NCBI GenBank assembly: GCA_003168255.1
Contig: PMSU01000194.1
Coordinates: 4,339 to 68,338 of the forward strand
Source of the DNA: Actinomycetota bacterium
GTDB lineage: Bacteria > Actinomycetota > Actinomycetes > Streptosporangiales > Streptosporangiaceae
Length of the DNA stretch: 64,000 bases
Reading direction: 5' to 3'
Part shown: positions 26,195-34,703 of the stretch, piece by piece
Layout of the letters: each line of letters begins with the position of its first letter
Position numbering within the stretch: position 1 is the stretch's first letter
Position numbers and translations under genes: made by a program
Notes under the pieces: model-generated
What the model was told of the DNA's origin: nothing
What the model saw: only the letters and a program-made list of their open reading frames with translations
Databases searched by the model: none

Positions 26195-26247
26195 GGGCCG
26201 CGGCCATAGCCAGACTGCCACCGCACGACCCGACGCAAAGCCGATGA
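26163..26247. repeat. direct repeat spanning the TetR stop codon
   Basis: TGCCACCGCACGACCCGAC at 26163 recurs 53 bp later at 26216, followed in both copies by a near-identical AGCCGATGAGG with the TGA in the same place. A second pseudo-terminus thus lies between the TetR gene and the flavoprotein gene. Confidence 0.8.
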
Positions 26248-26257
26248 GGAGCACGCG

Positions 26258-27913
26258 ATGAGACACGACGCCGACGTCATCGTGGTCGGAGCCGGCATCG
26301 CCGGCCTGGCCGCGGCGGCCGAGCTGACCGACGCGGGACGCCACGTGCTGCTCCTGGACCAGGAACCTGAGCAATCTCTCGGCGGGCAGGCATGGTGGTC
26401 GTTCGGAGGATTGTTCTTCGTCGACTCGCCCGAGCAGCGGCGACTGCGGATCCGCGATTCCCGCGCGCTCGCCTGGCAGGACTGGCTCGGCACCGCGGGC
26501 TTCGACCGGCCCGAGGACGACCTGCCCCGGCAGTGGGCAGAGGCGTACGTCGACTTCGCGGCGGGGGAGAAGCGTGCCTGGCTGCACCAGCTGGGACACC
26601 GGCTGTTTCCGGTCGTCGGCTGGGCGGAGCGCGGCGGCTACACGGCACTCGGCCATGGCAACTCGGTGCCGCGCTTCCACATCACCTGGGGTACCGGACC
26701 TGGGGTGGTCGAGCCGTTCGAACGGCGCGTTCGCGCGGCCGCCGCGGCGGGACTCCTGACATTCCGGTTCCGGCACCAGGTCGATGAGCTCACAGTTACC
26801 GCCGGGGTCATCGACGGCGTCCGAGGCACTCTGCTCGAGCCCAGCAACGTCGCCCGCGGGCAGGCTAGCTCACGCAGGCCGGCCGGGGAGTTCGAGTTGC
26901 ACGCCCAGGCGGTGATCGTCACCTCGGGGGGCATCGGCGCCAATCACGATCTGGTTCGCGCCTCCTGGCCCGAGCGCCTCGGGACCCCGCCGGATCACAT
27001 GATCTGCGGAGTCCCCGCGCACGTCGACGGCCGGATGCTCGCGATCACGCAGCGGGCAGGCGGGCACATCATCAACCCGGACCGGATGTGGCATTACGTC
27101 GAGGGCATCCACAACTGGAACCCCATCTGGCCGAAGCACGGCATCCGCATCCTGCCCGGGCCGTCGTCGCTGTGGCTGGATGCCAGGGGTCACCGGCTGC
27201 CGGTTCCGCTGTTCCCCGGTTTCGACACCCTCGGCACCCTCGAGTACCTGCGCACCACCGGCTACGACCACAGTTGGTTCGTACTCACTCGCAAGATCAT
27301 CCAAAAAGAGTTCGCGCTTTCCGGTTCCGAGCAGAACCCCGACCTGACCGGCAAGTCCGTTCGCGACGTGCTCCGGCGCGCCCGAGCCGGCGTACCCGGG
27401 CCGGTGCAGGCCTTCGTGGACCACGGCGAGGACTTCGCGACCGCCACCACGGTGCGCGACCTGGTCGCCCGGATGAACAAGATCACCGGTACCGACCTGC
27501 TCGACCCGGCAATCGTCGAGGCCGAGATCATCGCACGCGACCGGGAGATGGCCAACCCGTTCACTAAAGACCTCCAGGTCACCGCGCTTCGGGGCAGCCG
27601 CTCCTACCTGGCTGACCGGCTGATCCGGACCGCCAGCCCGCATCGCCTGCTCGACCCCGCCGCCGGGCCGCTGATCGCCGTCCGGCTGTCCGTGGTCACC
27701 CGCAAGACACTTGGCGGGCTGCATACCGACCTCGGCAGCCGCGTGCTGGGCACCGGCGGGCTGCCCGTCTCCGGCCTGTACGCCGCCGGCGAGGTAGCCG
27801 GGTTCGGCGGTGGCGGCATGCACGGCTACCGCTCGCTGGAAGGCACCTTCCTCGGCGGCTGCCTGTTCTCCGGTCGCACCGCCGGTCGCACCGCGGCTAA
27901 GGCCGTGGGGTGA
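26258..27913 (+). CDS. FAD-binding dehydrogenase (fumarate reductase/KstD-like flavoprotein)
   Basis: The 551-aa protein begins with the dinucleotide motif DVIVVGAGIAGLAAAAEL and ends with a typical YAAGEVAGFGGGGMHGYRSLEGTFLGGCLFSGR. It resembles the stand-alone FAD-binding dehydrogenase group related to 3-ketosteroid-delta1-dehydrogenase and fumarate reductase A. The substrate is unknown. It follows the TetR gene in the same direction after 63 bp with a GAGGAG site and may be regulated by it. Confidence 0.88.
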   Translation: MRHDADVIVVGAGIAGLAAAAELTDAGRHVLLLDQEPEQSLGGQAWWSFGGLFFVDSPEQRRLRIRDSRALAWQDWLGTAGFDRPEDDLPRQWAEAYVDFAAGEKRAWLHQLGHRLFPVVGWAERGGYTALGHGNSVPRFHITWGTGPGVVEPFERRVRAAAAAGLLTFRFRHQVDELTVTAGVIDGVRGTLLEPSNVARGQASSRRPAGEFELHAQAVIVTSGGIGANHDLVRASWPERLGTPPDHMICGVPAHVDGRMLAITQRAGGHIINPDRMWHYVEGIHNWNPIWPKHGIRILPGPSSLWLDARGHRLPVPLFPGFDTLGTLEYLRTTGYDHSWFVLTRKIIQKEFALSGSEQNPDLTGKSVRDVLRRARAGVPGPVQAFVDHGEDFATATTVRDLVARMNKITGTDLLDPAIVEAEIIARDREMANPFTKDLQVTALRGSRSYLADRLIRTASPHRLLDPAAGPLIAVRLSVVTRKTLGGLHTDLGSRVLGTGGLPVSGLYAAGEVAGFGGGGMHGYRSLEGTFLGGCLFSGRTAGRTAAKAVG

Positions 27914-27957
27914 GATGCCAGGCCTCTCTTGGCAGGAGTTCATGCCGCCTGCGAGAA

Positions 27958-28007
27958 CGTGAATGTGGCAGAGCCCCCCATCAGTGGTAGGCCACGCCAC
28001 ATTCATG
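27958..28007. repeat. structured dispersed repeat, copy 4
   Basis: Arms TGAATGTGGC (27960-27969) and GCCACATTCA (27996-28005) pair perfectly over 10 bp. The distance from ATGTG to CACAT is exactly 30 bases, as in the other three copies. The first pair outside ATGTG is A-T here against G-C elsewhere. It lies between convergent genes. Confidence 0.78.
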
Positions 28008-28151
28008 CCCGGCCCTGGTCTCCGGGCGTCCGTCATCCGCACCCGACACTCACCGCCCGCCCCGTCTGCCCCAAGCGTCCCTCCCTGCCGCCCGACTGAG
28101 CGGGCACCGCGTCGCGCGGCGGCTCAGCGAGGGCTCCGGTCAACGGCAGTG

Positions 28152-28340
28152 TCACTTGGGCTGGGCGTCGATGGCGGCGCGGGCCTGCGTCTCGTTGAGG
28201 ACCCGGGCGATGCCGAGCGCGGTCCAGTCCGAGCTTTCCTCGATCTCGTCGCGGAGCATCGCGGCCTGATACTCAATGTTCACCGGGCCGATGGCCATCA
28301 GCGCGGACTTCTCGTTCTTCATGATCAGCATGTAGTTCAT
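28152..28340 (-). CDS. small protein of unknown function
   Basis: A 62-aa protein from the ATG at 28340, which has GGAAGG upstream. It begins MNYMLIMKNEKSALMAIGP and ends NETQARAAIDAQPK. The opening resembles YCII/EthD-related proteins (MxYMLLIxxxE), so it may be a shortened YCII-like domain. This is not certain. Confidence 0.55.
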   Translation of the reverse strand: MNYMLIMKNEKSALMAIGPVNIEYQAAMLRDEIEESSDWTALGIARVLNETQARAAIDAQPK

Positions 28341-28558
28341 TTCGGATACCTTCCGTCTGGCTGGTCTGGCTGCCGTTCTCGATGTGCATGGCTGGCAGCG
28401 TTCCCGGCCGGCATTATCGAGCGGCGTGGCTTGTCGGCGGCGCCCGGACCGGGATGCGTCCGAGCGCGTGCACCGGGCCATCTTCCTCCACCGGGCCACC
28501 GATCGGCTCGCGCCGGTGCCGAATAAGGACGTGCCGCCGGCGAGTGTCCAGCTTTTCG

Positions 28559-29125
28559 TCAGGCTGGCGGCAGCGGCCGCGGCGAAGATGGACTGGCATG
28601 ACGCGCTAGGTCGCAGGCACCATGCACGGGGTCGAGCGCGTTGGCGTGCATCGCGAGCCGCCGCAGCAGCGCCCGGAAAACCTGGCGGTCTTGCTGGTCT
28701 TCCAGGCCGGCCAGCACGCGGTCCTCTGCCGCCAGCAGTCGGCCGCCGAGGTCAGCGAGCAGCTCGCGGCCCGGCGCGGTTGTCACGATGCGCCGGGCAC
28801 GGCGATCGGCCGGGTCTGGGTGCCGCTCGATGAGCCCAGCCCCTTCGAGGTCGTCGAGCAGGTAGGTCATCACGGTGCGGTCGACGCCTAGGTGACTGGC
28901 CAGCTCCAGCTGGCTCCGGGGGTCGGCGCGCGCGGCGGCTGCGAGAACCTGATAGCCGCGCGGCCCTCCCGGCACGTCGGTGAACGCCGAATTGGCCGCC
29001 TTCGCATAGGAGCGGAAGACCACGCCGAGCGCCCAGCCGAGGTCATCGCGCAGGACGCCGCCACACGCCGACTCCGGGCGCAGCCCGGCAGCAGCACCAC
29101 TACCGGCCCCGCTCGGCGCGCTCAT
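28559..29125 (-). CDS. MarR family transcriptional regulator
   Basis: The 188-aa protein has a winged helix visible in LELASHLGVDRTVMTYLLDDLEGAGLIER and the wing HPDPADRRARRIVTTAPG. A proline-rich tail of about 30 residues may be extra. It is divergent from the NDH/AIF-like flavoprotein gene, its probable target. The AT-rich gap holds AACA-N8-TGTT (about 29169-29184), a weak operator candidate. Confidence 0.88.
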   Translation of the reverse strand: MSAPSGAGSGAAAGLRPESACGGVLRDDLGWALGVVFRSYAKAANSAFTDVPGGPRGYQVLAAAARADPRSQLELASHLGVDRTVMTYLLDDLEGAGLIERHPDPADRRARRIVTTAPGRELLADLGGRLLAAEDRVLAGLEDQQDRQVFRALLRRLAMHANALDPVHGACDLARHASPSSPRPLPPA

Positions 29126-29248
29126 GCGATCATGTTACCCCGAGATCGGTGAACTAGAAGAAGATCTGCCAACAAGATGTTCTGTTAGCTATACTATCTG
29201 TTCAGCAGCATTTGTCATGAGGACTCACAGCCAATGACAGGAGTTCAG

Positions 29249-30364
29249 ATGAGCGTCCCTTCCCCGGCCAAGCCGACTGTGCTGGTCATTGGAGGCGGCT
29301 ACGGCGGGATCAACGTGGCCAAGCCGCTCGACGGAGTAGCCGACGTCGTCCTGGTGGAGCCGAAGGAGTCCTTCGAGCACAACGTCGCCTCCCTTCGCGC
29401 CCTGGCCGACCCGTCCTGGCTCGAGCGGATCTACCTCCCCTACCACGGGCTGCTCGCCAGCGGCCGGGTTGTCCGGGATCGCGCCGTGAAGGTCGAAGCG
29501 GGTCGGGTGACGCTCGGCTCCGGCGAGACGATGGAGGCCGATTACATCGTGCTGGCGACCGGCTCGGCGTACCCGTTCCCGGCCAAGACCGATGTTGATT
29601 CCACCGCTGCCGCGCACAGTAAAGTGCGGGCCGCCCACGCGGCGCTCGATGCGGCATCGCGGGTGCTGCTCATCGGCGCAGGACCGGTCGGCATCGAGCT
29701 CGCCGGCGAGATAAAGGCGGCCTGGCCGGACAAGCACGTGACCCTCCTTGATGTCGCCGACGATGTACTGGGCGCCAGGTTCCGGCCGGAACTCAAGGCC
29801 GAGCTCCGCCGCCAGCTCAGCGAGATCGGGGTCGAGCTGATGCTGTCCAGCACGCTCCTCGAAGGCCCGCCGGGCATCCCCGGCGAGCTGGCGGCCTTCA
29901 CCGCCCTGACGGACTCGGGACGTCAGGTGACCGCCGACATCTGGTTCCGCTGCTACGGCGTCACCCCGGTCAGCGATTACCTCTCCGGTGACTTGGCCGG
30001 CGCCCGCCGTTCGGACGGATTTATCGAGGTCAACTCGTACCTGCAGGTGGCTGGCCAGGCCGGCGTCTTTGCCATCGGTGATGTCAGCGCCGCTGATCAC
30101 AAGATGGCCGGCATCGCCTCCCGGCAGGCTCAGCTCGTGGCCGGCAACATCAGTGCGCTCATCGCGGGGGAAACCGAGCTCACCGCCTGGCAGCCGTCGC
30201 CGCCGGCCATCATCGTGCCGATCGGGCCCGACGGCGGCTCGGGTCAGCTCCCCGGCAGCACCGAGCTGGCCGCTCCTGATTTCGTCGCCAAGCTCAAGGG
30301 GCGCGAGATGATGGTCAGCCGGTACGCCGAGCTGCTCGGGGTAACCGCACCAGCAAGCGCATGA
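29249..30364 (+). CDS. NAD(P)/FAD-dependent oxidoreductase (NDH-2/AIF-like)
   Basis: The 371-aa pyridine-nucleotide-disulfide-fold protein has the FAD motif VLVIGGGYGGINVAKPL, a second Rossmann motif VLLIGAGPVGIELAGEI and the FAD-closing VFAIGDVSAADHKMAG. The ATG at 29249 has AGGAG six bases upstream. No membrane anchor is obvious. It forms a likely operon with the PPOX gene 15 bp downstream. Confidence 0.88.
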   Translation: MSVPSPAKPTVLVIGGGYGGINVAKPLDGVADVVLVEPKESFEHNVASLRALADPSWLERIYLPYHGLLASGRVVRDRAVKVEAGRVTLGSGETMEADYIVLATGSAYPFPAKTDVDSTAAAHSKVRAAHAALDAASRVLLIGAGPVGIELAGEIKAAWPDKHVTLLDVADDVLGARFRPELKAELRRQLSEIGVELMLSSTLLEGPPGIPGELAAFTALTDSGRQVTADIWFRCYGVTPVSDYLSGDLAGARRSDGFIEVNSYLQVAGQAGVFAIGDVSAADHKMAGIASRQAQLVAGNISALIAGETELTAWQPSPPAIIVPIGPDGGSGQLPGSTELAAPDFVAKLKGREMMVSRYAELLGVTAPASA

Positions 30365-30379
30365 GGAGGCAGCTGCCCG

Positions 30380-30829
30380 ATGAGTGATTCCACTGCCGAC
30401 GACAAGCTCCTTGGCCTGATCGCCGCGTCGCGGCAGGGCGTGCTCGCGACGATCGCCGCCGACGGCCGCCCGCAGCTGTCGAACGTGCTGTACGCCTGGG
30501 ATCCTGCCGAACGGATAGCCAGGATCTCGACCACGGCAGACCGGGTCAAGGCGCGCAATGTGCGCCGCGACCCGCGTGCCGCGCTGCACGTCTCCGGCGA
30601 TCACTTCTGGCGGTTCGCTGTGGCCGACAGCGCGGTCACGCTCTCCGAGGTCGCCGCCGAGCCCGGCGACGAAGCCACTCGCGAGCTGCTGGCCGTGCAC
30701 CGCGGCCATTACGGCGCGCTGAACGAGGACGACTTCTACCCCCGGATGATTGCCGCGCGCAGGCTTGTCATCCGGCTGCACGTCAACCACATCTACGGCA
30801 TCGCCCTCGACAAGCCGCCAGGCACCTGA
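30380..30829 (+). CDS. PPOX-class F420-dependent oxidoreductase
   Basis: The 149-aa split-barrel protein begins LLGLIAASRQGVLATIAADGRPQLSNVLYAWD and ends RLVIRLHVNHIYGIALDK, typical of the small F420-dependent PPOX group. It is coupled to the flavoprotein upstream; both end at a strong hairpin. Confidence 0.85.
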   Translation: MSDSTADDKLLGLIAASRQGVLATIAADGRPQLSNVLYAWDPAERIARISTTADRVKARNVRRDPRAALHVSGDHFWRFAVADSAVTLSEVAAEPGDEATRELLAVHRGHYGALNEDDFYPRMIAARRLVIRLHVNHIYGIALDKPPGT

Positions 30830-30837
30830 CCCCGCGT

Positions 30838-30876
30838 GGCCCGCAGGCCCGCAGGCCCGCAGGCCCGCAGGCCCCA
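30838..30876. repeat. 9-bp tandem repeat
   Basis: About four and a half copies of a CCCGCAGG-type 9-bp unit stand immediately before the terminator hairpin. It is non-coding and a candidate length-variable locus. Confidence 0.8.
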
Positions 30877-30879
30877 GTC

Positions 30880-30931
30880 GATAAGGGGAAGGATCGTGGC
30901 CGTGTCAGCGACCAGGATCCTTCCCCTTATC
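30880..30931. terminator. bidirectional terminator, 16-bp perfect stem
   Basis: GATAAGGGGAAGGATC (30880-30895) pairs perfectly with GATCCTTCCCCTTATC (30916-30931) around a 20-nt loop. It sits between the converging PPOX and NTF2-like genes and so should serve both. Confidence 0.85.
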
Positions 30932-30960
30932 TGGCGCGCGGCTCGCCGGGCGCGCGGTTC

Positions 30961-31326
30961 TCAGTAGCCGGCGGGCGTGTTGCGGATGACGAACATGCTG
31001 ACGATCTTGTTGTCGCGGACGGTGAAGTAGTTGCTCATGATCAGCTCGTCCGGCAGGTTGGTCTTGTCGTACTCGCCGTCGTAGCGGGCGCGGACGATCG
31101 TGTCGCCGTAGTGCTGGACCACGTCGGTTACCTCGAGCGTGACCTTGTCGCCGACCATTTCCTTGGCGACCCAGCGGCGAATGGCCGCGGCGCCCCAGAA
31201 TTCGCGGTGTGCGTCGTTGACGAGCGCGTCGTCGGCGAACGTGGCGATGATGGCGTCCTCGTCGAAGGCGTTCACGGCAGCGATGTGCTCGGCCACGACA
31301 CCGTGGAGTGCGGAGATGTCGGTCAT
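30961..31326 (-). CDS. NTF2/SnoaL-like protein
   Basis: The 121-aa protein starts at ATG 31326. It shows the NTF2-like cone-fold features HGVVAEHIAAVNAFDEDAIIATFADDA and LVNDAHREFWGAAAIRRW. Such proteins are ketosteroid-isomerase or cyclase-like; no activity can be assigned. It is divergent from a MerR gene and probably its target. Confidence 0.85.
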   Translation of the reverse strand: MTDISALHGVVAEHIAAVNAFDEDAIIATFADDALVNDAHREFWGAAAIRRWVAKEMVGDKVTLEVTDVVQHYGDTIVRARYDGEYDKTNLPDELIMSNYFTVRDNKIVSMFVIRNTPAGY

Positions 31327-31397
31327 GATGTTGGTTCCTCTCCAGTGGGCCCGGCCCCGGTTGGCGACCTGTTTCCAGCCTCGCGGCTCCCGTCGGC

Positions 31398-31447
31398 GGA
31401 GGGTCAACAGCTCTGCGTAGGCTTGACCCTCCAGCGGGGGGAGGGTC
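31398..31447. promoter_or_regulatory. MerR-type divergent operator with three half-sites
   Basis: GGAGGGTCAA (31398-31407), TTGACCCTCC (31423-31432) and GGAGGGTC (31440-31447) alternate in orientation. The last two make an 8-bp palindrome around 7 bases. Each TTGACC is a plausible -35 box, one facing the MerR gene and one (on the other strand) facing the NTF2-like gene. This is typical of MerR promoters, where the regulator binds the over-long spacer. Confidence 0.75.
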
Positions 31448-31459
31448 GAGAGTGGGGTC

Positions 31460-32284
31460 ATGAAAGCAGGGCTCACGGTCGGCGACTTCGCCCGGGTGAC
31501 GCATCTGAGCGTGAAGACGCTGCGGCACTACCACCAGGTCGGCCTGCTGGAACCGGCCGAGGTGAATCCGGACAACGGCTACCGGTACTACTCGCACGAG
31601 CAGCTCCCGGTGGCTCAGGTCATCCGCAGGCTCAGGAACCTCGAGATGCCAGTGCCCGAGGTGAAGGCCGTGCTCGCCGCACCCGATTCGCCGGCGCGCA
31701 ACGCGCTGATCTCCGCGCACCTCGACCATCTCGAGGCTGAACTGGCCCAGACCCGCGAGGCGGTCGACTCCCTGCGCAACCTGCTCCAGCGCCCGGACAC
31801 GCCGATGGCGATCGAGCACCGGACGGTCCCGGCGACGCCGGCCGCCGGTATCGGGCAGACCGTGGACAGGGAGGATCTCCTGTCGTGGTGGCAGGGTGCG
31901 CTGGGTGAGCTGCATGCCACGGTTCGGGCCCAGGGCCTGCGGCAGACGGGTCCGAGCGGCGGGCTGTACGCGAGCGAGCTGTTCCAGCACGATCGCGGCG
32001 AGGCGACGGTGTTCATCCCGGTCGAGGGGAGCGTCCGGCCGGTCGGCCGCGTCGCGGCTTTTGTCGTGCCCGCGGCGGAGCTGGCCATCGTGGCCCACCA
32101 CGGCTCGCTGGACGACGCCGACCTTACCTACAGCGAGCTCGGCTCCTACGCGACCAGCCACGAGATCAGCGTCGACGGGCCGTTGCGGGAGTACTACCTG
32201 CGCGCCCCGCACGACACACCGGACCCGGCCGAGTGGGAAACGGAGATCGGATGGCCGATCTTTCGCGCCGATGACAAGGGCTGA
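31460..32284 (+). CDS. MerR family regulator with GyrI-like effector domain
   Basis: The 274-aa protein has an N-terminal MerR domain, LTVGDFARVTHLSVKTLRHY followed by YYSHEQLPVAQVIRRLRNL, then a dimerisation coiled coil (LDHLEAELAQTREAVDSLRN). A C-terminal small-molecule-binding GyrI-like domain ends with EWETEIGWPIF. BmrR/TipA-like regulators of this plan sense drugs. The ATG at 31460 lies 13 bases from the last half-site, so the message has a very short leader. Confidence 0.92.
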   Translation: MKAGLTVGDFARVTHLSVKTLRHYHQVGLLEPAEVNPDNGYRYYSHEQLPVAQVIRRLRNLEMPVPEVKAVLAAPDSPARNALISAHLDHLEAELAQTREAVDSLRNLLQRPDTPMAIEHRTVPATPAAGIGQTVDREDLLSWWQGALGELHATVRAQGLRQTGPSGGLYASELFQHDRGEATVFIPVEGSVRPVGRVAAFVVPAAELAIVAHHGSLDDADLTYSELGSYATSHEISVDGPLREYYLRAPHDTPDPAEWETEIGWPIFRADDKG

Positions 32285-32318
32285 GAAGCCGGGCGAGAAG
32301 CCGGGCGAGAAGCCGGGC
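32283..32318. repeat. 12-bp tandem repeat at the MerR gene end
   Basis: Three exact copies of GAGAAGCCGGGC begin over the MerR stop codon and run into the intergenic space before the MFS gene. Confidence 0.9.
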
Positions 32319-32407
32319 TGAGAAGCTCCCCGGAGCTGGCGAACCCCGGCCCGGGCGATGACCGTATCGTTGGCAGCTCAATCCGTCCCAGAATATCGGG
32401 AGCCTTC

Positions 32408-34018
32408 GTGACCGAAGCCCACGCAGATCTCTCCGGGCAGGGTCAGCGCCGCCCCGACCAGCAGCCCAGGGCTAGCGGCGGCGGCGCGGATCCCGGCCAG
32501 CGCGGAAACAAGTGGTGGACGCTGGTAGCGGTGTGCCTCGGCACGTTCATGCTGCTGCTGGATATCACGATCGTGAACGTCGCCCTGCCGGATATCCAGC
32601 TGGCCCTGCACTCGAGCTTCCCCGGCTTGCAATGGGTCGTTGACGCGTACGCGCTGACCCTGGCGGCGTTCCTGCTGACGGCGGGCAGCCTCGCGGACAT
32701 GTACGGCCGCCGCCTGCTGTACATGATCGGCCTGGTGGTGTTCACCTGCGCGTCGGTGCTGTGCGGCTTTGCTACCAGCACGCTGATGCTCCAGCTGTCT
32801 CGCGGCTTGCAGGGAGTCGGCGGGGCCATCATGTTCGCGGTGTCGCTGGCGTTGCTGGCTGACGCTTTCCGCGGCAAGGACCGCGGTACCGCGTTCGGGG
32901 TCTGGGGATTGGTGACTGGCCTGGCCGTCGCTATCGGCCCGCTGCTCGGCGGCGTGCTGACCTCCGGCCTGTCCTGGCGGTGGATCTTCTTCGTGAACGT
33001 GCCGATCGGGATCGCGGCCGTTGTCATCTCGGTGACAAAGGTGGCGGAGTCGCGCGCGCCGCATGCCAGCCGGCCTGACTGGCCGGGCTTCGTGCTGTTC
33101 ACGGTGGCGCTGTCCAGCCTGATTTACGGCCTGATCGAGTCGAACCAGCGGTCCTTCACCGACGGCCTCGTGCTCGGCTGTTTCGTGGCGGCGGCGGTGC
33201 TGCTCGTTGCCTTTGTCTTCGTGGAGCGGCGCAGCGCGCATCCGATGTTCGACCTGAAGCTGTTCATGCTGCCGACGTTCAGCGGCGGCTCGGTCGCGGC
33301 GTTCGGAATCAGCGCTTCGATCTTCTCGATGCTGCTCTATATGGTGCTGTACCTACAGGACATTCTGGGCTACTCGCCGCTGGCCACCGGCGTACGGCTG
33401 ATGGTGATCTCCGGCGGCATCCTGGCCACCTCTACCGTGGCCGGGAGGCTTTCCTCGCGGATGCCGGTCCGGCTGCTGATCGGACCTGGCCTGCTCCTCA
33501 TCGGCGTAGGGCTGCTGCTGATGCGCGGGCTCGACGCGGGCTCGGCCTGGACCCATCTCATCCCGGGAATGATCGTGGGCGGCGTCGGCATCGGCCTGAC
33601 GAATCCGCCGCTGGCCTCCACCGCTGTCGGCGTCGTGCAGCCGCAGCAGTCCGGCATGGCCTCGGGCATCAGTGCCACCTTCCGCCAGGTCGGGATCGCA
33701 ACGGGCATAGCCCTGCTGGGGACGCTGTTCTCGAAAGCGGTGAACGATCAGGTGCGGGCCCGGGTGGCCGCGGTGCCCGGGCTGTCTCACCAGGGCCCGC
33801 GGATCGCCGCGGCCGTGCAGTCCGGGGAGATCGGGCACGTGATTGGCCAGTTGCCCCAGCAAGCCAGGCAGGCCGTGGGCGTGATCACCCGGACAGCCTT
33901 CACCACTGGCCTGAACCGCATCCTGCTGGTCGCGGCGATCATCGCGCTGGTGTCGGGCGTGGTGTCGCTGGCCGCCATCCGCAGCAAGGACTTCGCGCAG
34001 CAGCACGATGGGAGATGA
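32408..34018 (+). CDS. DHA2 family (EmrB/QacA-type) MFS efflux transporter, 14 TM
   Basis: The 536-aa protein has about 14 hydrophobic helices. Motifs include LDITIVNVALPDIQ in TM1, LTAGSLADMYGRRLLYMIG (motif A) and RGLQGVGGAIMFAVSLAL (motif C-like region). It is probably a drug/proton antiporter. The start is GTG at 32408. It lies downstream of a drug-sensing type MerR regulator, so co-regulation is possible. Confidence 0.93.
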   Translation: MTEAHADLSGQGQRRPDQQPRASGGGADPGQRGNKWWTLVAVCLGTFMLLLDITIVNVALPDIQLALHSSFPGLQWVVDAYALTLAAFLLTAGSLADMYGRRLLYMIGLVVFTCASVLCGFATSTLMLQLSRGLQGVGGAIMFAVSLALLADAFRGKDRGTAFGVWGLVTGLAVAIGPLLGGVLTSGLSWRWIFFVNVPIGIAAVVISVTKVAESRAPHASRPDWPGFVLFTVALSSLIYGLIESNQRSFTDGLVLGCFVAAAVLLVAFVFVERRSAHPMFDLKLFMLPTFSGGSVAAFGISASIFSMLLYMVLYLQDILGYSPLATGVRLMVISGGILATSTVAGRLSSRMPVRLLIGPGLLLIGVGLLLMRGLDAGSAWTHLIPGMIVGGVGIGLTNPPLASTAVGVVQPQQSGMASGISATFRQVGIATGIALLGTLFSKAVNDQVRARVAAVPGLSHQGPRIAAAVQSGEIGHVIGQLPQQARQAVGVITRTAFTTGLNRILLVAAIIALVSGVVSLAAIRSKDFAQQHDGR

Positions 34019-34021
34019 CCG

Positions 34022-34279
34022 GTGTTTGAGGATCTTGATTGCGATGACAGCGAAGAGCCGCCCATCGGCCTAGTCCCAGCCGACGTCCCCTGGGATGAGG
34101 TCTACGACCACATCAAGATCGTCCACAGCCCTCTGCTGGTAGGACCGGACGCCAGCGGCGAGTACGCCGGGGCGTACTGGGCCGACTCCAAGATGGTGGT
34201 CGCGGAGGATCTTGGCTCCGATCAGGAGGAGGCGGTCAGCGAGTTCCGGGACCTCCTGCGCGAGCGAGGCCAGGTCTAG
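34022..34279 (+). CDS. small acidic protein of unknown function
   Basis: This 85-aa protein starts at GTG 34022, three bases after the MFS stop, and so is probably cotranscribed. It is acidic, with PWDEVYDHIKIVHSPLLVG and LGSDQEEAVSEFRDLLRERG. I do not recognise a family. Confidence 0.65.
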   Translation: MFEDLDCDDSEEPPIGLVPADVPWDEVYDHIKIVHSPLLVGPDASGEYAGAYWADSKMVVAEDLGSDQEEAVSEFRDLLRERGQV

Positions 34280-34291
34280 CGGCGGCGCCGG

Positions 34292-34654
34292 TCACTCGTC
34301 CCGATGGACGACGCCAGCGGCGAACGCCGGCAGGCACACGGCGACGTACTCCGCGCCGCCGGCTCCTGGCGAGCTGTACCGGACCCACTCACCGGGCCCG
34401 GTATGCACAGCCTGACCGGCTTGTACCGTCATCTGGCCGCCCTCGAACTCCACCAGCAACGCGCCGCGCAGCACCAGCGTGAACTCGTCAAACTCCGGCC
34501 GCTGCCCCGGCTCGGCCCACCCGGACGGGCTCCGCATCCGGGCGATGCTGAGCCGGGACTCGCTCGTATTGACCCGCCCCACGTACTCCTCGATCAGCTT
34601 GGGCGGCTCACCCGCCGCGGTCACCCGGCTCGGCTCACCGATCAGTTCAGGCAT
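34292..34654 (-). CDS. cupin domain protein
   Basis: The 120-aa protein starts at ATG 34654 (MPELIGEPSR). A single cupin barrel is suggested by EFDEFTLVLRGALLVEFEGG and GQAVHTGPGEWVRYSSPG, where His and Glu could be metal ligands. The function is unknown. Confidence 0.8.
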   Translation of the reverse strand: MPELIGEPSRVTAAGEPPKLIEEYVGRVNTSESRLSIARMRSPSGWAEPGQRPEFDEFTLVLRGALLVEFEGGQMTVQAGQAVHTGPGEWVRYSSPGAGGAEYVAVCLPAFAAGVVHRDE

Positions 34655-34703
34655 GCGGCAAGTATTCCGCAGCACCCCAGGTGCCCATAATCAAGACCAG
34701 CCT

